Positions 47,601 through 59,300 of a stretch of DNA of 64,000 nt are shown here, in pieces. Where the stretch lies: contig CM055312.2 in the NCBI GenBank assembly GCA_029255685.2, forward strand, positions 13,664,649-13,728,648. The letters are read 5' to 3'. The position numbers were made by a program, and so were the translations under genes. Below the pieces are notes generated by a model that was not told the origin of the DNA, made no database searches, and saw only the letters and a program-made list of their open reading frames with translations. Position 1 is the stretch's first letter; every line of letters begins with the position of its first letter. The stretch is from Silene conica. Lineage: Eukaryota > Streptophyta > Magnoliopsida > Caryophyllales > Caryophyllaceae.

Positions 47601-50600
47601 TACTCTTTCTCGTTCAAGTACCTCTCTTTACATTTCCCGGTTGTAGTTCCCATGTCATCATTGAATAACTCAGGTAATTTTGAAGTGAGCTGGTCATCGA
47701 AATTCACACCCACGTCTAAGTCTTTCGCTTTTGTATCAATGTGATCTTCGAAATACATCGAACAAAAATTCGAAATTTCCTCTAATAACTAAGTGTTGCA
47801 TATGGAACCCTCCACCCGAGCTTTATTGCCAATCTTTATTTTTATATGATTAAGAAATCTCTCAAATGGATACATCCATCGATATTGAACTGGTCCTCCA
47901 ACCTTCGCCTCATAAGGCAAATGCACAGGTAGATGCTCCATGGAATTGAAGAAAGACGGAGGAAATATCTTCTCTAACTTGCATATTATCTCTTCAATGT
48001 TTGATTCTAGACGTTCCATAGAATCAACTTTAATCGTAGAGGTACACAAGTCTCTAAAAAATTGACTTAACTCAGTTATTGCATTCCAAGGACCCGTCGG
48101 GAGCAAATGTTTTAAGGCAACAGGAAGTAACCGTTGCATAAAGACATGGCAATCATGACTTTTCATGGAATGCAACACCATATTTTTATGATCAACACAC
48201 CGACTCAAATCCGAAGCATAACCGTCCGGGAATTTCAATTTGGCAACCCACTCACATAAAGCTTTTTTCTCCGCGGCGTTTAAAACAAACCTAGATGATG
48301 GGGGCCGTACAAAGCAATGCTCTTTAAAGTCAGCTTTACCATTAACTCCGAACTTCGTTTTATTTGGTTCATTCATCACCGTACTGATAAGATGTTCAAA
48401 AATGTTTTTCTCAATGTGCATGACATCTAAGTTGTGTCGAATCAACAAAGTTTTCCAATAAGGAAGTTGCCAAAATATGCTTTGTTTCCACCATCCTTCA
48501 TTCTTGTCTTTTAATTTTTTCAATTCTTGATCAGAAGCATCAACAATTCTTGGCATATCCTTTACCGCATCCCACACTTCTTCACCAATTAATCTCGATG
48601 CGGCAATGCGATCTTCAGTTTTTCTAATCTTCAGAAAATGCTTGCAGTTGTTGCGAAAAGGATGATCAGGTCTCAAAAACACACGGTGACAATCGAACCA
48701 ACTAACTTTCTTGCTATGTTTAAGCCAAAAGGAGTTATGATCTTTGTCTTGACAATAAGGACAAGCATGATATCAAGACGTGGACCAACCGGAAAGCATG
48801 CCATATGCCGGGAAATCATTGATAGTCCAAATTAATGCAGCTTTCAGTTGAAAATTTTGTTTCTTATAAACATCGTAAGTGTGCACACCCGTTTCCCAAA
48901 GTTCTTTCAACTCTTTGATCAACGGTTGAAGGTACACATATAGATTTGTCTTGGGGTTCTTAGGACCTGGAACGATCAATGATAGAAACATAAATTGTCT
49001 CTTCATGCATAACCAGGGAGGTAAATTATACGGAGTGACAATCACAGGCCAACATGAATATTTTTTCCCAAATTGGCCGCCATGTGGGGAAAATCCATCC
49101 GTACACAAACCCAACCGAACGTTGCGAGGCTCACTTGCAAATTCTGGATGCTCTCGATCAAAATGTTTCCACGCTTCTCCAACACTTGGATGTGCCATTG
49201 TCCCTCTTTCTCTTAATCGGGAATTTCTATGGTGCCAACTCATCTCACCTGCTATGCTATTGGTTGCATATAGTCGTTGTAACCTTGGTGCAAGCGGGAA
49301 ATAAATTAACGGGTTATTCGGAATTCGCCTCCCATTACTTGAATTATTGTTACCTTTGTACCAAAATGCATTACACTTTGTACATTGCTCGAGATTGACA
49401 TTTTCCTCCCAAAAAAACATACATCCAGTAGGACAAGCATCGATCTTCTCATGTGGTAGTTGTAGTCCCTTAAGAACACTCTTAACCTCATTAAAATTGG
49501 GTAACATGTCATTTTTTGTTGGAATCATGTCACCAACAAACGACATAAACCCATTCGTGCATCGAAGGGATAAGTTGTTCTCACATTTGAGTGCTATCAA
49601 CCTAGCAGCGGCTTGCAATAAACTTATTTTGCTTCCCTCATACAGTGGTTGTTCGGCTTTTTCTAACATTTTATAGAAGGAAGAAACTTGAGGATTTGGG
49701 GTTTCATGACGCACTTCCTCATCACTAAGGTCATCAGGATTGAGTCGATCCTCCATTATTTGTTCTATATTATCACGTAATGCATTTTCCACGAGCTCCC
49801 GATAAGGATTATCACTAACTACAGTACTACTACTACTTTCTCCGGTTGGCATTTCCTCACCATGATACGTCCAAACATAATAACATGGGGCAAAACCATT
49901 CGACCAAAGATGCAGTTGAACATCCTTAATCCTTTTAAAAGCTCTGTTATTACATTTCTTACAGGGACACCTCATTTCACCTAAATTCTTATACACACTA
50001 CTTTGTGCAGCGAATTCAAGAAACTCTTTTACCCCATTTGCAAATTCAAGCTTAGGTTTCTTTTTCTCATCTAATCTTTCATACATCCACTGTCGTTCTA
50101 ATCTTTTCATCTTATTATGTATCTACATTCAAATAATCAATCAATTGACAATTATTATTTAACTATCACATATAATACACAAAAAAACAATATCATCAAT
50201 GAATGTATAATTATTGTCAAGAAATCAAATAGTCTTTGAATTAGGTCCTTATCACTACAACCTAAACCCATCAATGTACATTTCAAGTCATTAGCAAACA
50301 CGCACTTGTTATTTATTAATGGGGAAAAAATTCGGCAGCAATTCCCCTTTATTCTCCAAATACAAAATATGGATTATATTATTAGTCCATATATGTATTC
50401 AGAGAATATTAAAGGAATTGTCACCGAATTTTTACCCTCAATAAAAAAATAACAAGTATCTGTTTGCTACCTAAATGACTTGAAACGTACAAAGACAGTC
50501 CCAAAATGGGGACTATTCAAAAATTACTCCTAATAAGTAATTTTTGAACGGGTACTAGGTCAATATTTAACAATTCAGAATTATCAATAACTAACAATTA

Positions 50601-51797
50601 ACAACAATTAACAATTATCTACAATTAACAACTAAAAATTAACAATTATCAACAACAACAACAATTAACAAATAATAATTCAAAATTAACAACTAATAAC
50701 TATCACCAACAACAACAATTAAGAAGTAACAACACTAACAACAACAAATTATTAGCAACTATCCTAAGTCAAGTTTTCTATCTAACAGGCTACTATCCTA
50801 GGTCATTTTTTTCTATCTAATTGGCATTATCCTAGATCAAAATTTCTAACTAATTATCTATTAACCTAAATAAGTTACACTAACTACTTTCTAAACTAAC
50901 TCATTCTTAAATAAATAATTAAGTAATAAACATAAACAATTACCTAATTAATTTTGCAAAGTAGTGTTGGCGCGGGGTTGTCACGGTGGTGGAGGTTGTC
51001 ACGGTGGTGGTGGTTGTCACACTACAATGTACAAACAAATCAATTATGAATTGAAATAAATCGAAAAGAAAACTGTAAATTAATGAAAAAAACATAAAAC
51101 ATTACCTATTAGCAAGGTGGAGTTAGTAGTGTGTTGGTGGTTGTCACGGTGGTAGGATTGGTGGGGTAGAAATCGGATTTTGGGAGGAGATTATGGGGGT
51201 CGAAGGGTTTTGGGGTTAAAACAAAAAAAGAAGATGAACGCGTGAGTGGGCTGCTGTATCTTTTTTAAAAAAAAAATCCTGACGGATAATCCGTCAGGAA
51301 TATAAAATTACAATTTCTGACGGACAAGGCGTCAGTATGGTGACTTATTTTGGGAAAAAAAAAAGAAAAGTATTGAATGCAGTCGTGGGTTGGAACTGTT
51401 GAAAATAATCCTGACGGATTATCCGTCAGGAAAAGCAAAAGAGAAAGTACTGACGGATTATGCGTCAATAAATGATTAGGTGGCAATTCTGACGGATAAT
51501 CCGTCAGAAAAGGGTTCTGCTTTTTCAGTTGTGACAGCCTTTTGTCAGTCATTTTCCTGACGCGGAATCCGTCATTAACTATTACTGACGCACTATCCGT
51601 CAGAAAATGCAACCAAAATTTCGCGCCTTCCCATTTTATTTTCGCGGTCTGCTATTTTAACGGATTCGTGACGTCTTATCCGTCAAAAAGTATTTCTGAC
51701 GGATATTCCGTCAGAACTTTGTCAGTACAGCGAGACATCTGACGGACTGTATAATCCGTCAGAATTTCGGTCAGTACACCGTGTTTTTTTTGTAGTG
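44643..51797 (-). mobile_element. CACTA (En/Spm) transposon copy 2, near full length
   Basis: A 7.15-kb CACTA element lies on the minus strand. The right terminus (CGGTGTACTGACCG... in element orientation begins CACTACAAAAAAAACACGG) is complete at 51797. The left terminus lacks the first ~37 bp found in copy 1, so one TIR is missing. Both subterminal regions carry the TGACGGAT(A/T)ATCCGTCA palindromes. It codes for a seven-exon transposase with three premature stops. The loss of one end means it could not move by itself. Confidence 0.92.
45333..50110 (-). pseudogene. CACTA Tnp2-type transposase, seven exons, three nonsense codons
   Basis: Exon 1 (50110-47541) holds Transpos_assoc (residues 1-75, with CPCKKC), Tnp2 (ALIWTINDFPAYG near residue 430) and DUF4218 (MEHLPVHLPYEAKVGGPVQ). 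Then 47436-47334, 47240-46657 (DUF4216, YSINGYKFRAF...), 46565-46439, 46354-46064 (Ptta/En/Spm domain), 45966-45877 and 45770-45333. Junctions follow GT-AG except intron 5, which is GC-AG. All coding pieces stay in register across introns. Premature stops: TGA at 48775-48773 (after GWSTS, where the family has glycine), TAG at 47791-47789 (after ICNT) and TAA in exon 4 near 46474 (after TEAS). No frame shift was noticed, so decay is recent. Confidence 0.85.
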
Positions 51798-52242
51798 GGC
51801 GTTGGAACGATAAGTGGTTGTTGAGACGGTATGGAGGTGGCGGTGTGGTATTCTATTGTTGTTCATGTTTTATTTATTCTCCTACTCAACCTCGTGGTTG
51901 ACCATGTGTATTTGTGAACACTTGTGATAAACCAAATTATTGGGGAGCAGAATGACAGGTGCTTGAGACTGTAATACTCCGTATTTTGTTATGTTTTTAT
52001 TTTAATATTTATTATTACTTTCGATGTGTTGTTAATTAACTAAGTACCGGATAAGTGTTTGTTCGTTATGAGTGAGGTGTCGAATGCGGGTATTTATGTA
52101 TCGAGTCACGTCCTACTAGTAATATACGGTCTAGGGATGCGTGCAAGTACCTTTTGGGCCTCGAGTTTAGTGTCAAGGCCAAGATATAGCCCATCTCGAC
52201 ATAACAGGTTGTTTAGAAAACAACAAATTCTATCTCAGCCAC

Positions 52243-52276
52243 ATATATAAACCTACTCCAAAACCCTAACCCTAAA
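52243..52276 (+). promoter_or_regulatory. TATA box and telo-box of LTR B
   Basis: ATATATAAAC at 52242-52251 is followed at 52261 by AAACCCTAACCCTAAA, two plant telomere-type repeats. AAACCCTAA (telo-box) is known from plant promoters of highly expressed genes. LTR C has TATACTA then AAAACCCTAA at 57193-57213, and LTR A a weaker version. Confidence 0.55.
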
Positions 52277-53925
52277 CATAGAACGCCTACCACCATCACA
52301 TCATCTCACAGCCGACACATCATAGTTCAAGGAGGAGGGGTCAGTTGTTGGTTTAGGGTGGTCCTTGGTGGCTCAATTGGCGTCTGAAGTAGGGTACACG
52401 CACTTATCCCTCTGTTTTTCCAGCTTTTCTGTTCAGTTTCAAACTCGTGTTTTGTTTATATAATAATGTTGTTATGAGCAGATCCTTGTTTAGTTTTAAT
52501 CTATGAAGTTCACTAAACAGTTTTGGATCAGTGGGTTGTCACCGTTGGTCTCTGTGACCGTCGTACGTGGTGGTTAAACCACCATGTCAGAGTCGGTGTC
52601 TAAGTTGTTAAAGGTTACATTTCTGAGCGCGGATGTTTGTAGTCGTTTTCGAAAGAGTTATAGATCGTGTCAGTTATGGGTTTTTGGTCTAGTTGTTCGT
52701 TGCAGTCAAGGGAGTCGTCTGGTGGTTATTGTGGCAGTTACGGGAGTGTCGTGAGGGTGTTAGAACGAGCTTCGTTGGGGTACAGGAGTTGTTAGGGTGT
52801 CGGTTTCAGAAGAGTGTTTCTAGGCAGGGATTGTGTATGAGTCTTCGTTTACAGTGGGTTCTGTTTTTGAGATAAGTGTTAGGGTAGGCTGTTAGGGGGT
52901 AGCATGGGGTCTGTAATGGTGGTTGTTGCGGAGGTTCGTGGTGGCTGAGGTTGTTGGTACAGCAAGTTTTTTTGTGTCAGAAAAATGTAAAACAGGTGTT
53001 GTGGTGGTGTTGCTGAGTTTGGTACGTCTGTGTGGTGGTTATAGGGGGAACCAGGCAAGGAGAGGACCACCCCTGAAACCACCGTGAGTCAGTGGTGACA
53101 ATGGTGGTGGCCAGAGGTGGTGTGGGTCACGGTGGAGAGAGAGAGAGGAGCGTGGAGAAGAGGGCGTTGGAGTTAAATGCTGAAACCAGAACAGATGACG
53201 CGTGTACAGGTGGTTTGAGGGTGGTCGTGGTGGTGGATGTGGTGGTCTCTGGCGGTGTCCAACGCATGGTAGGGATAGAGGGTAGTGCAGGTTGGTGCTG
53301 GTAGGGGCGTGAGTATGAGTGTACGCGAGGTTAGTTTATGGTTTGTTGGTTGGGAGTCGTGGGTCGTGGGGTTTGATCCTTGGATCAATGACAAGGGGAT
53401 TATTGTTAGTTGTGTTTTATTATTATTATTATTGTTAAAATTATTTTTTATTATTATCTTTTTATTTAGTGTTATTATTTTACTACTACCGTTATAAAGT
53501 CGTATTTCGTGATTTCAATCGTATTCGTTCTATGTAGTTGAAGTATATGAGTCGGGAAATCTTCAAGTTAGGAAAGTTTCTATTTATAGAAACTTTCCAT
53601 TTATGTTGGGTTTCTATTTTTGGAAACTTCCCGTTTATGGAAGGTTTCTATTTGTAGAAAGTATACGTTGACTTATGGGGGTTCGGGAAGTTTATTGATT
53701 CGTTATAAATACGTGTTTAGGTAACAGTTTCCGCGTGGAACACTTATAGCAAGCTTTGGACTTATCTTCATATCTGCTATTCGAGGTAGGGGAACTACTA
53801 GTATATAATGATGTGTAAACTGTTCTTATTTGGTATTAAGCATGTTTGTTATATAATATCATGTGATCGTTATGTGTGTTATTTATATCATTCTGTGATA
53901 CACTACGAGCTGATGAGATAATGGG

Positions 53926-54140
53926 TCTTGTGAATGGTGCGGAGATAATGGGTCTTGTGATCGGTGCGGAGTATATTGGGTCTTGTGATCGGTGCGGAGT
54001 ATAAGGGGTCTTGTGATCGGTGCGGAGTATATTGGGTCTTGTGATTGGTGCGGAGTATACTGGGTCTTGTGATCGGTGCGGAGTTTATTTGGCGTTGGAT
54101 CGGTGTGGAGTTATTTGGCGTTGGATCGGTGCGGAGAAGG
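53926..54140. repeat. ~30-bp tandem array in LTR B
   Basis: About seven units built on GGGTCTTGTGATCGGTGCGGAGTAT repeat here with small length changes (a few end in TTTATTTGGCGTTG instead). LTR A shows only a single degenerate version around 44570-44600, so the array expanded in B or shrank in A. Confidence 0.88.
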
Positions 54141-54822
54141 GATGATTGATCCCAGTATATATATGATAGTGTTTGTTATTTATTTTACCTCTACTTAACC
54201 TCGTGGTTGACCCGGTGTATTCATGTGACACCTACGATGATCCGGAATGAGGAGTAGATTCTACAGGTCAGTGACAGATGGATTAGGAGCTTGGGCATGG
54301 AGAGAGACATGGCTTGGACTTACTTAGAGTTAGATCACACTTAGAATCTTCAGTTGTACTTTTAGTTTATCAAATTTTGGACCTCGTAGTTGTTGTAATA
54401 TGAAGTTTAAATTTAATCAGTTTTTTTATATAAAGTACTTTGGTTTGTTTACTTTGTTATTCACTACCTCGGATATTCCGAGATGGTAACAATTCTATTT
54501 ATTTGAGAATGTCTTGCTAAAGGCTCTTAAATAAATGGGGGTGTTACAGAGACTATGGGAGCTGAATGAGAAGAGAGAGCTCGGATCCGGACCATTCTAG
54601 AGTCTAGATCACCTTAGAATTTCATTTGCAAGTTTATTTAGACATTTACTTTGTGTTTATGAGTCAATTGTATTATTAGTGTTGTGACATTTTATATACT
54701 TAATAAAATAATGTGCTTCTTTCCCTTTGTTATCTACTACCTCGGTGTTCCGAGATGGTAACACCCTTAGTTATTAGGGGAGTCCTAGTACAAGCCCTTA
54801 AATAAATGGGGGTGTTACAAAG

Positions 54823-54834
54823 TGGTATCAGAGC
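54823..54834 (+). other. Primer-binding site, tRNA-iMet type
   Basis: TGGTATCAGAGC begins three bases after LTR A ends. It is the standard plant retrotransposon primer site for initiator tRNA-Met and shows that LTR A is a 5' LTR on the plus strand. Confidence 0.92.
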
Positions 54835-55400
54835 GAACGATCCTCAGGCCTAACCTAATAAACCCAATGAACGTAGGAAGAGTCTAAATAAAATGAACCC
54901 CGGGATGGAACTGTTAGGAGCACACTAAAGGTAAGAGATGAGTTAGGGGCCCCCGCACACCGAACCACTGGCCCTCTCAGTTTTACTCGGGTACCTTGAG
55001 TGCATACGAGAGTAAGAGTAGCATAGGAAAAGATGGGAATTTTGGAGGTGAAGTATGATAAAAGAGTTTATAAGAATTCTCTGATATGTTGATGGTATGA
55101 ATATGAAAGTTAAGGGTATGTGAATGAATGATTTATGTGCTTTGGAATTACATATAATATATGATGATGTGGTGGCTTGTGAATGCATGAGATGATTGAT
55201 ATTGTGTAAGTACCATATCCTGTCTAGTGTTATGCGGTTATGTGATCCCTGAACCATGTTTATAGATAAGCAGTAGTAAGAAATAGTTGTTAATATTAAA
55301 ATAAGAGGATGGATTATTATGTTTTGGAGAATATAACCCTAATCTAGGTGGGTACCCCTACTTAAGCTGGGACTCATTACTTCCTTAAATTTTTATAGAA

Positions 55401-55772
55401 ATGCCTCCGAGAAGAAATTCTGCGGTTAACATCACGCAAGAGAAACTAGATCAATTGCGAGCTGAGAATGAGGCCCTAAAGGTCAAACGTTTGGATTCTG
55501 CGGAAATGAGTACGATAATTGCGAGGCATAACCCTGCTACTCAATTCACTGGGGAGGGGGAACCTCACTTGCTGAGAGAGTGGTGACGAGAATTCAGTAA
55601 CCTGTTTGAGCTAGTGGATTTCCCTGAGGAACTGAGCGTTGACCAAGCTGCCCACTATCTTAGAGGAATGGCCGGAGACTGGTGGACCGGGAGCAAAGTA
55701 GAGATTCGTGAAGCTGCGAGGGAAGATGGGAGCAATCATGTTGAGTGAATCGCATTCAAGAGGATTCTGTAA
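55401..55772 (+). pseudogene. Retroelement gag fragment
   Basis: The sequence MPPRRNSAVNITQEKLDQL begins 567 bp after the primer site. It continues into a retrotransposon gag pattern (FTGEGEPHLLREW, FSNLFELVDFPEEL, VDQAAHYLRGMAGDWW). Similarity is to gag of plant Ty3/gypsy elements of the Tekay/Del kind, from memory of motifs. It is a broken, truncated fossil with no pol after it. Confidence 0.8.
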
Positions 55773-56184
55773 TTGAGCAATATTGTCTAATCAAGTAAAT
55801 AATGTGATGATTGAAAAATTTGAATTCATGCTAAAAAATTGTATATACTATATAGGATATAAAAATTATTTTAAAAAATCTGCAAAATTATGGTGGTATA
55901 TAAATCTTATACTAACAAAATAAATCAAATCAAAGTGAGTTTGTTTTCAAGGGATCATAAAACTATGTTTAATGTGATAGTGGGGTTTTGGAGAGAAAAA
56001 ACATGTTGTGGTTGTTGTTTTATTATTTTATATAGATATAGCTATATAGATTATACTACGATTGCATAACGATAAAAAATAATGAGATGAGTGATATTTT
56101 TTTAAAAAATAATAATGTATATATGTATCGAATAAATAATGTCAAATTTTTTTGCATTAGTTTTTAAAAATAATACTTCGTATA
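55773..56184. other. A/T-rich DNA, part of a repeated block
   Basis: No gene. Words such as TGTATCGAATAA and TTTTTAAAAATAATACTT also occur at 60538-60596, in the same order relative to the GAACTGAACTTATAGG minisatellite. Two copies of one repeat family are therefore present. Confidence 0.6.
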
Positions 56185-56391
56185 TAAGTTTTCTGAACTG
56201 AACTTAACTTATAGGATGTGAACTTAACTTAACTTATAGGATCTGAACTGCACTGAACCGAACTTATATAGGATCTGAACTGAACTGAACTTATAGGAAC
56301 TGAATTGATTTTATAGGATCTGAACTGAACTTATAAGATCCAATCTGAATTTAACGTAACTTAACTTACAGGATCTGAAATAAACTTAAAT
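56185..56391. repeat. GAACTGAACTTATAGGATCT minisatellite, left piece
   Basis: Degenerate ~20-bp repeats of GAACTGAACTTATAGGATCT. The array breaks at the Tourist MITE and resumes at about 59920-60085, and a second array lies at 60605-60850. Confidence 0.85.
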
Positions 56392-56394
56392 TAA

Positions 56395-59300
56395 GGTCCT
56401 GTTTGACAAACGACATAAGCGGATAACGTTAACATAATACGGTTATTAGATTTTAATAGCAAGTGTGACTTTTAGATTAAATTAGCAGATTAAAAAAGGG
56501 TATTTGGTAAATAGTAGATTACAAGATAATTAGAACGGTTTCATTATAAATTGAATATGCTAATACAATATGTTGTTATTAGTACGTTAGTAGCATATTC
56601 AAAAATAGTAGATTCCGACCAATATGCTATCAGAATATGTTGTTTACCAAACACATGAAAATAGTTGTAATACCCCGTATTTTAACATTGGTCAACGACA
56701 GTCAAACCATGTTTTGTACAAGTATTTTAGATGGAATGTTTATAAAGTATTTTACGTAAAATAATGTTTTTCTTTATAAATCGTATTTATATAATTATTT
56801 CGTATTTGATAATCATTTTGTATTTGACGATTATTCATAAAATGTCATTTCATTCGCATTTATTTATTTTGATAATATATTTATAATTAAATATATTTCA
56901 TATTTTATATTTAAATCTCATTTATACTTGTTTTATTATTTAAATCATAATTATATTTAAATCTTATTTTTATATATATTTATGTTAGTTCTAATAAAAT
57001 TTTATTCCCATGATTAATTTTATTATTATAAATAAATTATACGTACTTGGTTATTTTAAGTTACGAGTCGAGAATGGTATGTAGGTAGTATAGTACTTCG
57101 TTTTACGTGATGAACTTTTGGTAATGGGCTTGGACTCGAGTAGAGTAGCAATAGACCATAGTAAGAAGCAAAAGAGAAACTCATACATCGACATATACTA
57201 ACAAAAACCCTAATCACCACACCTCCTTTCTACCTCCATCGACACCCAAAAAGAAACCTTATTCATTCCGTCTGCCTCTACTCCATCTACACTCAGAAAC
57301 CCTACCTTGCCTCAGTGAGTCGATGAGAACGTAAACAACAGCAGCAACAACACAGCCCTTCCCCTTCGTTTTTCGTCTTTGCGTACTTGTAAGTTTAACC
57401 CTCTTTTTCTCATACTTTTAAGACCTTCGAATCTGGGTTTTATGGTTGTATGTAATCCTTGTAGTAACTATAACATGTTTGTCGTCTTTAATTTACCATA
57501 GGACCACCGTATCCGTCGCTATAACCACCCTAATGTCGACAGAAACAACTCCCCTATACTCTGTTTTCTGCGTATATGTCATGTTTGTATTGTTATTGTT
57601 TGTTGTGTTTTGGGGTTGTTGTTGTCGTGAGTCATGAGAATTGATGATGGGGAGTTAGTAGGGTACGCTGGTGGTGTCAGGATGGTTAGTGGTGGTCGGT
57701 AAAGCTAAGGGAACAGTCGTGTACTCGTGTAATACGTATCAAAGGAAGTTGCAGGAACAGGTAGTTGTGGGGTAGGCAGCGTTTTGGGATGGTTGTTTGT
57801 ATGGGATGCGTGGGGTGGAAGGATGGTGGTTGGCACCTGGGGGCAGTGAGTGATGAGAGGTGTCGTGGGAGGTGGTTGGTTGGGTTGATGGTGGTGTTGG
57901 CCGGTGGTTAAGAGAGGGTGAAACACGGGTACAAGGTTGTTGATATTTAGAACAGGGAAATAGAGGTGTGTGAGCAGACCTTTGTGAGGCTGTCGTAAGG
58001 TGTCAGAAGAGGACGAGGCATCGAGTGGACCACCCCTGGAACCACCATGGGTCAATGGTGACAACTATGGTGGCCAGAGGTGGTAGGGGCCATAGTGGTG
58101 GTCGTGGTGAGGACAAGAACAGGGCGGGTCTGACATTATAATAAGCGAGATACACTCCGTTAGCCGTGTTGTGCAGGGTGTTTAAGAGGGTGGCAGTGGC
58201 ATCCGTGGTGGTCTTTGGGGGTGGCCTAGGGGTTTAATTGGTGGTCTGTGGTACAGGTAATGGGTTGGAGCTGCTGGTGGCGGCTGTGGGTGGCTAGATA
58301 CGTTGTGGTGGTGTCGCGAAGTAGGCTGCGTGTTTGGTACGGGTTGCTGCTGCTGTTACGTTATGAGTCTGACTTGTTTTGGGTCGTGAGTTTGGTTTGT
58401 GGTTGGTTATCATGGGGTAGTTAGTTAGTAGTTATTAGTATTAGTTAGTCTAATTAATAATGTTTAATATGTTAATTGTTTAATTAGCTATTAGATTAGA
58501 TTAGATAATTTATATTTAGTTCATGTTCTTTGGTTAGTTGTTAGTTTAGTTTATGTAATTTCTTAGTATATTACTATGTTGTTACTATTACTTCATTAAA
58601 TTGTTATTAATACTACTACTATTATTATTATGGCTACTAATATTATTTTATCATTTTTTTTGGTGATTATTAATAATATTAGTGTTGTGATTATTATTAG
58701 TAATGTTATTCATATTATTAATTATTAGAATGGTTAAGTGAATTTTATACAAGAATGTGACGATTGTCACTAGTTCGATGATATTGCTATGTTCGATTAT
58801 TTAATTAAAGTAGTCATGTTTATGTGGTCTCGTTAAACGTGATATCATTCAAATAATTAATTCGAATAGTATATATATTAAATTAGTTTGCATAATTGTG
58901 TTAGTTAGTAATTAAGTATATTATTTTATTAGGTGTTGAGTATGTGATGGAGTGATGCTACTGACTGGATGTTAGCTGCGTGATGGGATTATAATTGCTA
59001 TCCAGGTAGGATACACTGACTCTATACTTTATGAACTGATGTGAATGGATGTTTACTCTGTGATGTGTTATGAAAGGATGTTGCCTTATATGTGATGGAT
59101 GCAAGCATGAATTATATAAGAATGATATGGTTGGATTGATTGTGGATTAATTGCAATGGCATGAGTATATCAGTATTTGATAGCATGATTAAATATTTAT
59201 ACTGTGGTATTCATGAGCATGCATATGCATTGGTTACTGAGGTTTTGTGAATCAGATAGTGTTCTGATATAAAGCCCAGGGTGGTTCTGCAGACCAGGCC

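Larger units (their letters stand above)
51970..54548 (+). mobile_element. Solo LTR 'B' (2579 bp), nested in LTR A
   Basis: Starts TGTAATACTCCG and ends GGTGTTACA, with a perfect 5-bp duplication GAGAC (51965-51969, 54549-54553). It belongs to the same family as the LTR it interrupts: both ends and the GTGGTTCGGGGTGG-type leader agree. It includes a TATA box (52243-52250), a telomere-like word just after it, (GTG)n-rich stretches at 52700-53300 and a ~30-bp tandem array near its 3' end. No internal region remains. Confidence 0.93.
38307..55772 (+). mobile_element. Remnant gypsy-like LTR element (5' LTR 'A' plus gag piece), riddled with insertions
   Basis: LTR A starts TGTAATACC at 38307 and ends GGTGTTACA at 54819, followed by a tRNA-iMet primer-binding site and a gag remnant; nothing further downstream and no 3' LTR are found. 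LTR A itself is only about 2.1 kb; the rest of the span is inserted DNA: a solo LTR (38799-39729), CACTA copy 1 (40095-43534), a Stowaway MITE (44069-44340), CACTA copy 2 (44643-51797) and solo LTR B (51970-54548). Order was checked by matching the LTR pieces to LTRs B and C. It is broken and old. Confidence 0.85.

Noticed and set aside
57705-58064. A P/T/H-rich minus-strand frame in LTR C
   Set aside because: It is the antisense of (GTG)n-rich LTR DNA; equivalent frames in LTR B are not conserved.
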